From Nocardioides sp. QY071 (GTDB lineage Bacteria; Actinomycetota; Actinomycetes; Propionibacteriales; Nocardioidaceae): a stretch of DNA of 64,000 bases. The notes under the pieces were generated by a model. It made no database searches. It was given only the letters and a program-made list of their open reading frames with translations, and was not told the origin of the DNA. Position 1 is the stretch's first letter; each line of letters starts with the position of its first letter. Position numbers and translations under genes: made by a program. This document shows positions 43,164-58,499 of the stretch, piece after piece. The stretch spans positions 620,001 through 684,000 of the forward strand of contig NZ_CP124681.1 in the NCBI RefSeq assembly GCF_029961765.1. The letters are read 5' to 3'.

Positions 43164-44626
43164 CCCGCCGCTCCGGCCTCCGCGCCCGCCTGCGGGCCGG
43201 TGTCGCGCTGCTCGCGGGCGCGCTGCTGCTCACCGGCTGCGACTTCGACGTCTACGAGCTGCCGCTACCCGGTGGCGCCGACACCGGCAAGGACCCGATC
43301 ACGGTCAGCGTCCGCTTCGACGACGTCCTCGACCTGGTCCCGAAGTCGTCGGTCAAGGTCAACGACGTCGCGGTGGGCCAGGTGACCGAGGTCCGCCTCG
43401 ACGGCTACCAGGCCGTGGTCACCCTCGAGCTGCGCAAGGACGTCGACCTTCCCGACAACCCCGTCGCCTCGATCCGCCAGACCAGCCTCCTGGGCGAGAA
43501 GTTCGTCTCCCTCGCGCCCCCGACCACGGGCGCGCAGGGTCGCCTCTCCGACGGCGACGTGATCAAGGACGGCGGACGCAACCCGGAGGTCGAGGAGGTG
43601 CTCGGCGCGCTCAGCCTGGTCCTCAACGGCGGCGGCATCGCCCAGCTCAAGACCATCTCGACCGAGCTCAACCTCGCCCTCGAGGGCCGGGAGGACTCCG
43701 CCAAGTCGGTGCTCACCCAGGTCTCGTCGCTGATGGGCCAGCTCGACCAGCGCAAGCAGGACATCGTCCGCGCCATCGAGTCGGTCAACCGGCTCGCGGT
43801 CACCGCCAAGCAGCACCAGGCGAGCATCGACCGGGCGTTGGACGAGCTGCCCAGCGCGCTCGAGTCGCTCGACCGGCAGCGCGCCGACCTGGTCAAGATG
43901 CTCGACGGCCTCACCCAGCTCAGCGACGTCGGCGTCCGGGTCATCAAGACCACGAAGACCGCCACCGTCGACACCCTCAAGATGCTCGACCCGGTGCTCT
44001 TCCAGATCTCCCAGGCCGGCGACGACTTCGCCAAGGGCTTCAGCACCTTCCTGACCTACCCGTTCATCGACGAGTCCGTCGGCCGTGACCCGCAGGTCGC
44101 CCGCAACCTCCACATGGGCGACTACGTCAACCTGTCGATCGACCTCGCGCTCGACGTCGGCAACCTGAAGCTGCCCGACCTCGCGTGCATCCCGATCAAC
44201 GAGCTCCCGGACCTGCCGCTCGACGTCCTGATCGACCTGAAGACGCTGTGTGCCGGTGCCACGCAGACGTTGCAGAGCTGCCTGCAGACGCCGCCGAACC
44301 CGTCGGCCTGCCTTCAGCTGCCCGGTGCGCTGATCGACAACGTCTGCCAGGCCGTCAAGCTGCTCTGCCGCCAGGCCGCCGATGCCAAGACCGGTGCCAC
44401 CGCCGGCAGCCCGGCCGCGGCCGGCGACCCGCTCGGCACCCTGCTCTCGAGCGTGCTCACCGGAGGTGGCCTCGGTCGAGCGGCCCCGGGCGGGCACAGC
44501 GAGGCCGACGACATGTGGCGCGACTTCGACACGACGTACGACGCCAGCCTGGTCGGCCTGTACGCCGCGCCCCTGGTCGCGAGCCGGCAGACCGAGCTGC
44601 AGCAGAAGGGGAGGCCGGCGAAGTGA
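43160..44626 (+). CDS. mceE: MCE family lipoprotein MceE (LprK-like)
   Basis: 488 residues, the only Mce protein here with a lipobox (LLTGC, Cys27), as is usual for MceE. MCE domain with VPKSSVKVNDVAVGQVTEV, then helical repeats (LMGQLDQRKQDIVRAIESV). The C-terminal region carries six or more Cys (CIPINELP, CAGATQTLQSCLQTPPNPSACL) likely forming disulfides outside the membrane. ATGA overlap with mceD and GTGA overlap with mceF. Confidence 0.92.
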   Translation: MTRRSGLRARLRAGVALLAGALLLTGCDFDVYELPLPGGADTGKDPITVSVRFDDVLDLVPKSSVKVNDVAVGQVTEVRLDGYQAVVTLELRKDVDLPDNPVASIRQTSLLGEKFVSLAPPTTGAQGRLSDGDVIKDGGRNPEVEEVLGALSLVLNGGGIAQLKTISTELNLALEGREDSAKSVLTQVSSLMGQLDQRKQDIVRAIESVNRLAVTAKQHQASIDRALDELPSALESLDRQRADLVKMLDGLTQLSDVGVRVIKTTKTATVDTLKMLDPVLFQISQAGDDFAKGFSTFLTYPFIDESVGRDPQVARNLHMGDYVNLSIDLALDVGNLKLPDLACIPINELPDLPLDVLIDLKTLCAGATQTLQSCLQTPPNPSACLQLPGALIDNVCQAVKLLCRQAADAKTGATAGSPAAAGDPLGTLLSSVLTGGGLGRAAPGGHSEADDMWRDFDTTYDASLVGLYAAPLVASRQTELQQKGRPAK

Positions 44627-45930
44627 TCACCCGTCGTACCCGCATCCAGCTCATCGTCTTCGCGATCATCACGCTGCTGGGCGTCTCGTTCGTGGGCGCC
44701 CGCTATGCCAAGCTCGACCGGATGGTCGTCGACGGCGACTACACGGTCACCGCCCACTACCCGGTGTCCGGCGGCATCTTCACCGGCGCTGAGGTGACCT
44801 ACCGCGGCGTCGGCATCGGCACGGTCGGCGACCTCGTGCTCACCGACGAGGGCGTCGACGTGAAGCTCGACATCGACAAGAAGTGGGACAAGATCCCCAG
44901 CGACACCCGCGCGCTGGTCGGCAACCGCTCCGCCGTCGGTGAGCAGTACGTCGAGCTGCAGCCGCAGAAGGACGGCGGGCCCTACCTGCGCGAGGGCTCC
45001 CAGATCACCGACGTCGCGACCCCGATCGCGACCGAGAAGCTCCTCGGCGACCTGTCCGCCACCGTCTCCAGCGTCGACCGCGAGGCCCTGAGCACCACGG
45101 TCCACGAGCTCGGCGAGGCGTTCGCCGGCACCGGCCCCGACCTCCAGCGGATCATCGACACCGGCAACTCGTTCATCGAGACCGCCGACGAGAACTTCGA
45201 CCTGACCACCGCCCTGATCAAGGACAGCAACACCGTCCTGCAGGGCCAGGTGGCCTCCGAGTCGTCGCTGCGGACCTTCGCCCAGCAGCTCTCGCTGTTC
45301 AGCTCGGCGCTCGCCGACGCGGACCCCGCGCTGCGCAAGGTGATCGACTCCGGCTCGGTCGCCGCGACCCAGCTGCGGACCTTCCTGGAGCAGAACGGCG
45401 TCGAGCTCAGTGAGCTGCTCGCCAACCTGGTCGCCACCGGCGAGGTCGTCGTCCAGCACCTCGACGCGCTCAAGCAGATGCTGGTCGTCTACCCGTACGC
45501 CGTCGGCGCGGGCCAGGTCGTCGTGGGTCGCAAGTCCAAGCAGGACGGCGGCAGCGGCTTCTGGGACGCCCACTTCGGCCTGATCCTGTCGCCGACCAGC
45601 ACCCCCTGCTACGCCGGCTACCTCAAGACCCGCCGCAACCCGGAGTCCGACCGCGGCAACGCCCCGATGCCCGACGACGTCGGCTGCACCGAGCCGATCA
45701 CCAAGAGCAACCCGCGTGGACCGCAGAACCTGCCCCGGGTCGCCCCGGGCGTGCAGGGCTACGACGTGGGCGTGCGGGTGGACCCCACAACCGGTGAGCT
45801 GGAGTGGGGCGTGACGGCCCAGGACCAGGCGTGGTCCGACGCGCGCGGTAACGTGGCGCCGCCGTCGCTGGGGAAGGATTCGTGGAAGTGGCTCTACCTC
45901 CAACCGCTGCTCGACCCGTCCACCCGGTGA
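44623..45930 (+). CDS. mceF: MCE family protein MceF
   Basis: 435 residues: helix IQLIVFAIITLLGVSFVGARY, MCE domain with GGIFTGAEVTYRGVGIGTVG, helical stretch, and a C-terminal domain with CYAGYLKTRRNPES and GCTEPI ending in SWKWLYLQPLLDP. GTG overlaps the mceE stop. Last of the six core Mce subunits; the Mce-associated gene starts 20 bp later. Confidence 0.92.
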   Translation: MITRRTRIQLIVFAIITLLGVSFVGARYAKLDRMVVDGDYTVTAHYPVSGGIFTGAEVTYRGVGIGTVGDLVLTDEGVDVKLDIDKKWDKIPSDTRALVGNRSAVGEQYVELQPQKDGGPYLREGSQITDVATPIATEKLLGDLSATVSSVDREALSTTVHELGEAFAGTGPDLQRIIDTGNSFIETADENFDLTTALIKDSNTVLQGQVASESSLRTFAQQLSLFSSALADADPALRKVIDSGSVAATQLRTFLEQNGVELSELLANLVATGEVVVQHLDALKQMLVVYPYAVGAGQVVVGRKSKQDGGSGFWDAHFGLILSPTSTPCYAGYLKTRRNPESDRGNAPMPDDVGCTEPITKSNPRGPQNLPRVAPGVQGYDVGVRVDPTTGELEWGVTAQDQAWSDARGNVAPPSLGKDSWKWLYLQPLLDPSTR

Positions 45931-45949
45931 GCACGTCGAGGCGCATCGC

Positions 45950-46657
45950 GTGAAGGGCACCAGTGCCACGCTCCGCTGGAGCGTGATCGGGCTGCTGCTC
46001 GGCGTCGTCGTCGCCGCGCTCGGCGTCAGCGTGTGGACGCTCGCCGACAAGGGCGTCGCCGGCAACCCCGGCAAGAAGCTCGACTCGCTGCTCGACCCGC
46101 CCCGCGACGAGACGGCCGACCGCGAGAAGGTGCTGGCCGCCGGGCGCACCTTCGTGCAGCGATTCAACACCTACGGCCCCGACCTGCTCGACAGCGCCGG
46201 CAAGATGCCCGAGTACGCCGCCGTCGGCAAGCTGATGACCGCGAAGTTCCGCACCGTGTTCGACAAGAACGTCGGCTACGCCGAGGAGACGGTCAAGCAG
46301 ACCCAGATCGACCGCAAGGGCACGCCCTACGCCGTCGGCGTGGCCAGCATCGACGAGGACTCCGCGCAGCTGCTCGTCGCCGGCGTCGTGCAGTTCGCCT
46401 ACCCCTCACCCGCCGACGGCAGCGAGAAGGTCCAGCTCGAGCCGCTGCGGTTCCGCTACGAGGTGTCGCTGGTCAAGCAGCACGGCACCTGGCTGGTCGA
46501 TGACCTCGACGACCTCGACGACCAGCTCCCGTCCTTCGGCGAGGCCTCGATCCCCGAGGGCGGCGCCACCGGCGGCCAGCCGTCGGGCCAGCCGTCGGGG
46601 CAGCCGTCGGGCCAGCCGTCGGGCCAGCCGTCGCCGAGCACGGGGGAGGGCCAGTGA
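45950..46657 (+). CDS. Mce-associated membrane protein with GQPS tail
   Basis: 235 residues: short cytoplasmic start, membrane helix (WSVIGLLLGVVVAALGVSVWTL), then an NTF2-like extracytoplasmic domain (about 60-185) typical of Mce-associated proteins, including QFAYPSPADGSEK and SLVKQHGTWLVDDL. The C-terminus is a tandem GQPS repeat (five units), probably a flexible cell-wall linker. Such proteins stabilise or accompany the Mce complex in mycobacteria. GTG start at 45950. The stop overlaps the next gene (GTGA). Confidence 0.87.
   Translation: MKGTSATLRWSVIGLLLGVVVAALGVSVWTLADKGVAGNPGKKLDSLLDPPRDETADREKVLAAGRTFVQRFNTYGPDLLDSAGKMPEYAAVGKLMTAKFRTVFDKNVGYAEETVKQTQIDRKGTPYAVGVASIDEDSAQLLVAGVVQFAYPSPADGSEKVQLEPLRFRYEVSLVKQHGTWLVDDLDDLDDQLPSFGEASIPEGGATGGQPSGQPSGQPSGQPSGQPSPSTGEGQ
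46574..46633 (+). repeat. 12-bp tandem repeat, five units (GQPS)
   Basis: Units of GGCCAGCCGTCG (one with a C-to-G change) at 46574-46633, encoding repeated Gly-Gln-Pro-Ser in the Mce-associated protein. Confidence 0.95.
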
Positions 46658-47571
46658 GCACCAACCTCTACGACCTCCTCGACGTCGAGGAGGACGCCAC
46701 CGAGGACCAGATCCGCGCCGCGTGGAAGACCGCGATCGCCGACCTGGACCCGACCGAGCGCCGCTTCCGTGCCTTCAACGACGCGGCCGGAGTGCTGCTC
46801 GACGCCGACAAGCGGGCGGCGTACGACGCAGACCTGGCCGCCGAGCGCGCCGCCGCCGAGACGGTCGCCGCCGAGACGGTCGCCGCCGAGACGGTCGCCG
46901 CCGAGGAGGTCGCGGACAAGCCTGGACGAGAAAACTCGCGCTTGGACGAGGATGCTTCCTCGTCCAACCATGAGTTTCACCGGCCGGCCGGTGAAACTCC
47001 CGCTCGGGCCGCAACCGCCACCCGCGGGGACGGCCCGGGCGGGGTCGCCCTGGTCGCGGCCGCCGTCGCCGCGGTGCTCTCCGTCGCCCTGGCGGTCGTC
47101 CTCGTGCTGACGCCCGGCGCGCGCGGCGAGCACTCGGCCAAGCAGCTGGCGCAGGGCAACGTGCGCGTCGAGCGGGCCGCGGTCGACGCCGAGGCGGCGG
47201 CCGAGCAGATGGTCGCGCCGGTGCTGTCGTACAGCCACAAGTCGATGGCCGCCGACCTCGACCGGCGGGCGCAGTACATGACCAAGGCGTTCCAGGCGAA
47301 GACCGAGCGCAGCTGGCCGGAGATCACCAAGGAGGCCGAGACCCAGAAGGTCGAGGTCGAGGCCAAGTCGGCCGGCGCCGCGCTGACCCGGGTGAGCTCG
47401 AACGGCAAGCGGGCGACGGTCGTGGTCTTCATCGACCAGTACGTCACCAAGGCCGGCCAGGAGCCGTTCGTGCTGCGGATGTGGGCCACGTTCCTGCTGG
47501 TCAGGGCCGCGGGGAGCGACTCGAAGTGGCTCCTCGACGACCTGTGCACCGACGACCGCTGCGACAAGTGA
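46654..47571 (+). CDS. J-like domain fused to Mce-associated membrane protein
   Basis: 305 residues. Residues 1-62 resemble a DnaJ-type helix set (NLYDLLDVEEDATEDQIRAAW ending in DADKRAAYDADL), but the HPD loop is replaced by LDP, so Hsp70 stimulation is doubtful. A repeat-rich linker (about 66-130) contains four TVAAE/EVAAE units and a segment encoded by a palindromic element. A membrane helix (ALVAAAVAAVLSVALAVVLVL) and an NTF2-like Mce-associated domain follow, with FIDQYVTKAGQEPFVLRMWA. It ends the mce operon and overlaps the previous gene by 4 bp. The two-domain fusion is unusual; the function is inferred from context. Confidence 0.75.
   Translation: MSTNLYDLLDVEEDATEDQIRAAWKTAIADLDPTERRFRAFNDAAGVLLDADKRAAYDADLAAERAAAETVAAETVAAETVAAEEVADKPGRENSRLDEDASSSNHEFHRPAGETPARAATATRGDGPGGVALVAAAVAAVLSVALAVVLVLTPGARGEHSAKQLAQGNVRVERAAVDAEAAAEQMVAPVLSYSHKSMAADLDRRAQYMTKAFQAKTERSWPEITKEAETQKVEVEAKSAGAALTRVSSNGKRATVVVFIDQYVTKAGQEPFVLRMWATFLLVRAAGSDSKWLLDDLCTDDRCDK
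46852..46911 (+). repeat. 15-bp tandem repeat, four units
   Basis: GCCGCCGAGACGGTC three times plus GCCGCCGAGGAGGTC, in the linker of the J-like/Mce-associated gene. Confidence 0.95.
46922..46999. repeat. Double-hairpin palindromic element inside a coding region
   Basis: Hairpin 1 at 46942-46967: TTGGACGAGGA with its exact complement, loop TGCT. Hairpin 2 at 46972-46999: a perfect 28-bp palindrome with arms GAGTTTCACCGGCC. A small CGAG-AAAA-CTCG hairpin precedes them (46927-46938). The whole stretch is in frame and encodes a hydrophilic linker. Confidence 0.7.
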
Positions 47572-47577
47572 CCGACC

Positions 47578-47615
47578 GGTGGTCGAGGAGGTCGCGCCGC
47601 GACCGTCTCGAGACC
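47578..47615 (+). repeat. Dispersed palindromic repeat, copy 2
   Basis: 38 bp, identical to copy 1 at 31907 except for one base. Starts 6 bp after the stop of the last mce-operon gene. Confidence 0.8.
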
Positions 47616-47667
47616 CCCGACCATGCTCTCGCCACCCGTCCACCGACGGTCCCGGCGCACCACGCCT

Positions 47668-47730
47668 GGTCTCGTGACGCGCCACGACCTCGCTGGCCTC
47701 GCTGCGCGAGGTCGTCGGCGTTCCTCGACC
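47668..47730 (-). repeat. Dispersed palindromic repeat, copy 4, expanded
   Basis: The minus strand begins GGTCGAGGAACG and ends GTCACGAGACC like the other copies, but the central palindrome is longer (GACCTCG/CGAGGTC). The rest of 47616-47870 holds no gene that could be recognised. Confidence 0.55.
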
Positions 47731-47871
47731 TGCGACCTTCATCCGCGCGTTCGCTTCGCTCACGCGCGGCGGCCTTGACCTCGGCGCCCGCGCCGAGCAT
47801 GATCGGCGCACCGGATTCCGCCGGCCTCCGACGGTGCCGCTCCTCGGCTGTGTGAAGTTGCGCAGCCGACA

Positions 47872-47900
47872 TTGTGGAGCGCTCGTGTGTCGTGTATCGT
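47872..47900 (+). promoter_or_regulatory. rpoB-rpoC promoter
   Basis: -35 TTGTGG (47872-47877), exact 17-bp spacer, -10 TATCGT (47895-47900), leaving about a 97-nt leader before the rpoB TTG. The best promoter in the 432-bp gap between the mce operon and rpoB. Confidence 0.65.
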
Positions 47901-48003
47901 GGCTCCTTGCGCCTGCCCTCAGATGCGCTTCGGCCTGCCCGGTGGCCGATGACGTGGTGGGTCAGGGCGCTCTCGAAGAGTCGAACCCGTCGAAGGACAA
48001 CTC

Positions 48004-51513
<3,510 letters not shown>

Positions 51514-51527
51514 GCGTCCCCGCCGGG

Positions 51528-51562
51528 GGTCTCGTGACGGTTGCTGCGCAACCTCCTCGACC
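51528..51562 (-). repeat. Dispersed palindromic repeat, copy 3 (rpoB-rpoC gap)
   Basis: Inverted relative to copies 1 and 2. The central palindrome is GGTTGCGCAGCAACC, a paired change from GGTCGC/GCGACC that keeps the stem. Confidence 0.7.
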
Positions 51563-51623
51563 TCCGGCGGCCCTCAGTCCCCAGCCTCACCTTTCACAGA
51601 ACTAACGAAGGACAGCAGCCATC

Positions 51624-55502
<3,879 letters not shown>

Positions 55503-55541
55503 GCGAAGCGAAGTTCTGGTGTAAGAGCCAGATCGAGTAGA

Positions 55542-55577
55542 CGAAGGCCCCTGCGAGCTTGCTCGCGGGGGCCTTCG
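55542..55577 (+). terminator. Terminator after rpoC
   Basis: Stem CGAAGGCCCC...GGGGGCCTTCG with inner GCGAGC/GCTCGC and a TT loop, 40 bp after the stop. Confidence 0.8.
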
Positions 55578-55635
55578 GCGTATCGAGATCCGGTCGTGAA
55601 GCAACCACACCGACCTGCCGTTCGTCCTACAAGGT

Positions 55636-56160
55636 GTGAACAGGTTCCTGCTTCTGCCCGCTGTCGCGCTCATCGTGGCGGCGGGGTCGTTCTCCGTGCC
55701 GGTTCTCGCCGGCACCCCGTCCGCGGCCGCAGCGTCGGCCGTCCCGCGCTGCCACAACGCCGACCTGCACGCCCGCTACCGCGCCACCGACAACGGCGCC
55801 GGGCACCGGTTCGGGAGGATCGTGCTGCGCAACGTGTCCGGGCACCGGTGCCGCACGGGCGGCTTCGGCGGCCTGTCGTACGTCGGTGACGGCAACGGCA
55901 CCCAGATCGGCGCGCCCGCGGATCGCCAGGGCTCCGGAGGCTCGTTCGTCCTGCGACCCGGGCAACGCGCTGTGAGCCGCGTCGACGAGACCGTCGCCGA
56001 GAACTACGACGCCGCGGCCTGCCGGCCGCACGCCGTCGACGGCTTCCGGATCTACGTCCCGAACGCGACCCGGTCGCAGTTCGTGGCGCACCCGACCACC
56101 GGCTGCCTGGACCCGGCGGTCCACCTGATCTCGCACACGGCGTACCGGAAGCGGGGATGA
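55636..56160 (+). CDS. Secreted DUF4232-like protein
   Basis: 174 residues. Signal peptide (FLLLPAVALIVAAGSFSVPVLA) cleaved near AAAASA. The mature part reads CHNADLHARYRATDNGAGHRFGRI (part of the family start), VLRNVSGHRCRTGGFGGLSYVG and LRPGQRAVSRVDE, the DUF4232 pattern with two conserved Cys pairs. Exported, function unknown. Distant relative of the lipoprotein at 32014 but without a lipobox. GTG start at 55636. Confidence 0.8.
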   Translation: MNRFLLLPAVALIVAAGSFSVPVLAGTPSAAAASAVPRCHNADLHARYRATDNGAGHRFGRIVLRNVSGHRCRTGGFGGLSYVGDGNGTQIGAPADRQGSGGSFVLRPGQRAVSRVDETVAENYDAAACRPHAVDGFRIYVPNATRSQFVAHPTTGCLDPAVHLISHTAYRKRG

Positions 56161-56186
56161 GTCGGGTCGCCTGAGAGAATCACGGG

Positions 56187-57425
56187 GTGAGCGCACCCCT
56201 GCAGACCGACGTCCTCGTCGTCGGTGCCGGTCCCGCCGGCTCCGCGGCCGCCGCCTGGGCGGCCCGCGCCGGCCTCGACGTCGTCCTGGCCGACGCAGCG
56301 GTGTTCCCGCGCGACAAGACCTGTGGTGACGGACTGACGCCGCGCGCGATCGGTGAGCTGGAGCGGCTGGGGCTGCGCGACTGGGTCCGCTCGCACACCG
56401 TCAACCAGGGGCTCCGGGCGCACGGGTTCGGCCAGACCCTGCACCTGCCGTGGCCCGGCGGCAACCTGCCCGACTGGGGCAGCGCCATCGCGCGCACCGA
56501 GCTCGACGACCACCTGCGCACCACCGCGATCAAGGCGGGCGCGACCGCGCTCGACGGGGCCCGCGCGGTCGACGTACGCATGGAGGGGGAGCGGGTCGCC
56601 GCGGTCGTGCTCAAGGACGGCCGCGAGATCGCCTGCAGGCGGCTGGTCGTGGCCGACGGCGTGCGCTCGCCGCTGGGCAAGGTGCTCGGGCGGGAGTGGC
56701 ACCGCGACACGGTCTACGGCGTCGCCGGGCGCTCCTACGTCACCTCGACCCGCGCCGACGACCCGTGGATCAGCTCGCACCTCGAGCTGCGCGGCGAGCA
56801 GGACGAGATCCTGTCCGGCTACGGCTGGATCTTCCCGCTCGGCGCCGGCACCGGCGAGGTCAACCTCGGCGCCGGCACGCTCGCGACCGCGAAGCGGCCC
56901 GCGGACGTGGCGATCAAGCCCCTCATGAAGCTGTACGCCGACCGGTTGCGCGAGGAGTTCGGCCTGGGTGACGAGCTGCGCGCCCCGACCTCCGCGCTGC
57001 TGCCGATGGGCGGCGCGGTGTCCCACGTCGCCGGCCGCAACTGGGCGCTGATCGGCGACGCCGCCGCGTGCGTCAACCCGCTCAACGGCGAGGGCATCGA
57101 CTACGGCCTGGAGACCGGCCGGGTGGTCGCCGAGCTGCTCGCCACGACACCTGAGGCCGACCTCGCCGTGGTGTGGCCCGCGATCCTGCGCGAGCACTAC
57201 GGCGAGTCCTTCTCGATCGCGCGCCGGCTCGCCGGCCTGGTCACCGTGCCGCGGCTGCTGCCGGCCCTCGGCCCGGTCGGGATGCGCTCGGACCTGCTGA
57301 TGACCCTCGCCCTGCGCTGGATGGGCAACCTGGTCACCGACGAGGACCGGGACCGCTCCGCACGCGTCTGGCGCTGGGCCGGACGCCACTCGCTGGCCCG
57401 CGACAGCCGCCCGCCCTTCAGTTGA
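56187..57425 (+). CDS. Geranylgeranyl/menaquinone reductase family flavoprotein
   Basis: 412 residues. Dinucleotide site VVGAGPAGSAAA (near 11-22), DKTCGDGLTPR, the second flavin motif IGDAAACVNPLNGEGIDYG. The family saturates isoprenoid chains; actinobacterial members near respiratory genes often act as MenJ-type menaquinone reductases. No menaquinone gene is visible here, so the substrate is open. GTG start with GAGAAT 6 nt upstream fits a leaderless mRNA. Its stop codon lies inside the first unit of the 22-bp iteron array. Confidence 0.85.
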   Translation: MSAPLQTDVLVVGAGPAGSAAAAWAARAGLDVVLADAAVFPRDKTCGDGLTPRAIGELERLGLRDWVRSHTVNQGLRAHGFGQTLHLPWPGGNLPDWGSAIARTELDDHLRTTAIKAGATALDGARAVDVRMEGERVAAVVLKDGREIACRRLVVADGVRSPLGKVLGREWHRDTVYGVAGRSYVTSTRADDPWISSHLELRGEQDEILSGYGWIFPLGAGTGEVNLGAGTLATAKRPADVAIKPLMKLYADRLREEFGLGDELRAPTSALLPMGGAVSHVAGRNWALIGDAAACVNPLNGEGIDYGLETGRVVAELLATTPEADLAVVWPAILREHYGESFSIARRLAGLVTVPRLLPALGPVGMRSDLLMTLALRWMGNLVTDEDRDRSARVWRWAGRHSLARDSRPPFS

Positions 57426-57486
57426 GTTTCCCCATCCTCACCGTTGAGTTTCCCCATCCTTGCCCTTGAGTTGCCGGGCCTCCCAC
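57421..57486 (+). repeat. 22-bp iteron array, left arm (three units)
   Basis: Units at 57421, 57443 and 57465; the first two start GTTGAGTTTCCCCATCCT and differ by 2 bases in 22. The third is degenerate. The first unit contains the stop codon of the flavoprotein gene. Confidence 0.85.
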
Positions 57487-57534
57487 TGGTTCGCGAAGCC
57501 GTGCGACGGCATAGGCTCGGACCACGGCCTCATC

Positions 57535-57600
57535 CGTGACGGACCGGCAACTCGAAGGTGAGCATGCGGCAACTCAACGGTGAGGATGGGGCAACTCAAC
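57535..57600 (-). repeat. 22-bp iteron array, right arm (three inverted units)
   Basis: Units at 57579-57600, 57557-57578 and 57535-57556 on the minus strand, starting GTTGAGTTGCCCCATCCT and related forms. They face the left arm across a 48-bp core (57487-57534) in which no gene is seen. Confidence 0.85.
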
Positions 57601-57614
57601 GGATGGGGCAGGCG

Positions 57615-58499
57615 ATGGGGCAGCGGGTGCAGCGGCTGGCGGCGTACGCCGTCATCGTCCGCGGCGACCAGATCCTGCTCTCCCGGCTGGCCGAGCGGGT
57701 GACCAAGCGCGAGCTGTGGTCCCTGCCCGGCGGCGGTGTCGACCACGGGGAGGATCCGCGCGACGCGGTGGTGCGCGAGGTCTACGAGGAGACCGGACTG
57801 CACGCCGAGGTCGGCGAGACCGCCCACGTGCACTCCCTCCACGTCGCCGACTCGTGGCGCCGCGGGCGCCGGGTCGACGCCCACTCGGTACGGATCGTCT
57901 ACGAGGGCTGGGTGCCGGCCGACGCGCCCGAGCCGCACGTCACCGAGGTCGACGGCTCGACCGCCGAGGCGGCATGGAAGCCGATCGCGGCCGTGCTCGA
58001 CGGGACCGTGCCGACGGTGAGCCTGGTGAGCGACGCGCTGGCGTCGTACGCCGTGCGCCAGCGGCAGCGCACCGCCGCCTACGCCTATGTCGTCAGGGAC
58101 GGCGCGATCCTGCTGACCCGCACCTCCGACCTCGCGCCCGATCCCGGGACCTGGCACCTGCCGGGCGGCGGGATCGACCACGGCGAGTCGCCGGCCGACA
58201 CGATCCGCCGCGAGCTGTGGGAGGAGTGCGGGCTCGAGGGGGAGGCGGGCGACCTGCTGACCGTGCTCGACCACCACTTCACCGGCACCGCCCCCAACGG
58301 CCGCGAGGAGGACTTCCACGCGATCGGGATCATCTACCGCGCCGAGGTCGGGCCGGGGGAGCCGCGCGTCGTCGAGGAGGGCGGCACGACCGACGACGTC
58401 GCGTGGGTGCCGCTCGCCGACGTCGCCGAGCGCAGGCTCAAGGTCTACGGCTCGGTCAGGGCCGCCATCGAGGCAGCCGGCGATACTGTCGACGCGTGA
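57615..58499 (+). CDS. Tandem Nudix hydrolase, two domains
   Basis: 294 residues with two complete Nudix boxes: GGGVDHGEDPRDAVVREVYE then ETGL in the first half, GGGIDHGESPADTIRRELWE then ECGL in the second. Each domain hydrolyses nucleoside diphosphates linked to another moiety. Both halves retain the catalytic glutamates, so both may be active. Start uncertain: ATG at 57615 or 57603; the longer frame from 57558 is iteron sequence. The stop overlaps the next GTG (GTGA). Confidence 0.85.
   Translation: MGQRVQRLAAYAVIVRGDQILLSRLAERVTKRELWSLPGGGVDHGEDPRDAVVREVYEETGLHAEVGETAHVHSLHVADSWRRGRRVDAHSVRIVYEGWVPADAPEPHVTEVDGSTAEAAWKPIAAVLDGTVPTVSLVSDALASYAVRQRQRTAAYAYVVRDGAILLTRTSDLAPDPGTWHLPGGGIDHGESPADTIRRELWEECGLEGEAGDLLTVLDHHFTGTAPNGREEDFHAIGIIYRAEVGPGEPRVVEEGGTTDDVAWVPLADVAERRLKVYGSVRAAIEAAGDTVDA
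58484..58489 (+). promoter_or_regulatory. -10 element inside Nudix gene
   Basis: TACTGT ends 6 nt before the GTG at 58496, allowing an internal leaderless promoter for the dehydrogenase gene. Confidence 0.4.

Noticed and set aside
47616..47871. Coding sequence between the mce operon and rpoB
   Set aside because: Frames here are short, Arg/Ser-rich and dominated by palindromic repeats; no start, ribosome binding site or motif supports a gene.
57421..57600. CRISPR array
   Set aside because: The 22-bp units are contiguous with no spacers and occur in inverted arms; no cas genes are present.
57558..57614. N-terminal extension of the Nudix protein (start at 57558)
   Set aside because: The extra residues are translated iteron sequence; the same phrase appears on the other strand of the array, so it is repeat-derived and not protein-conserved.
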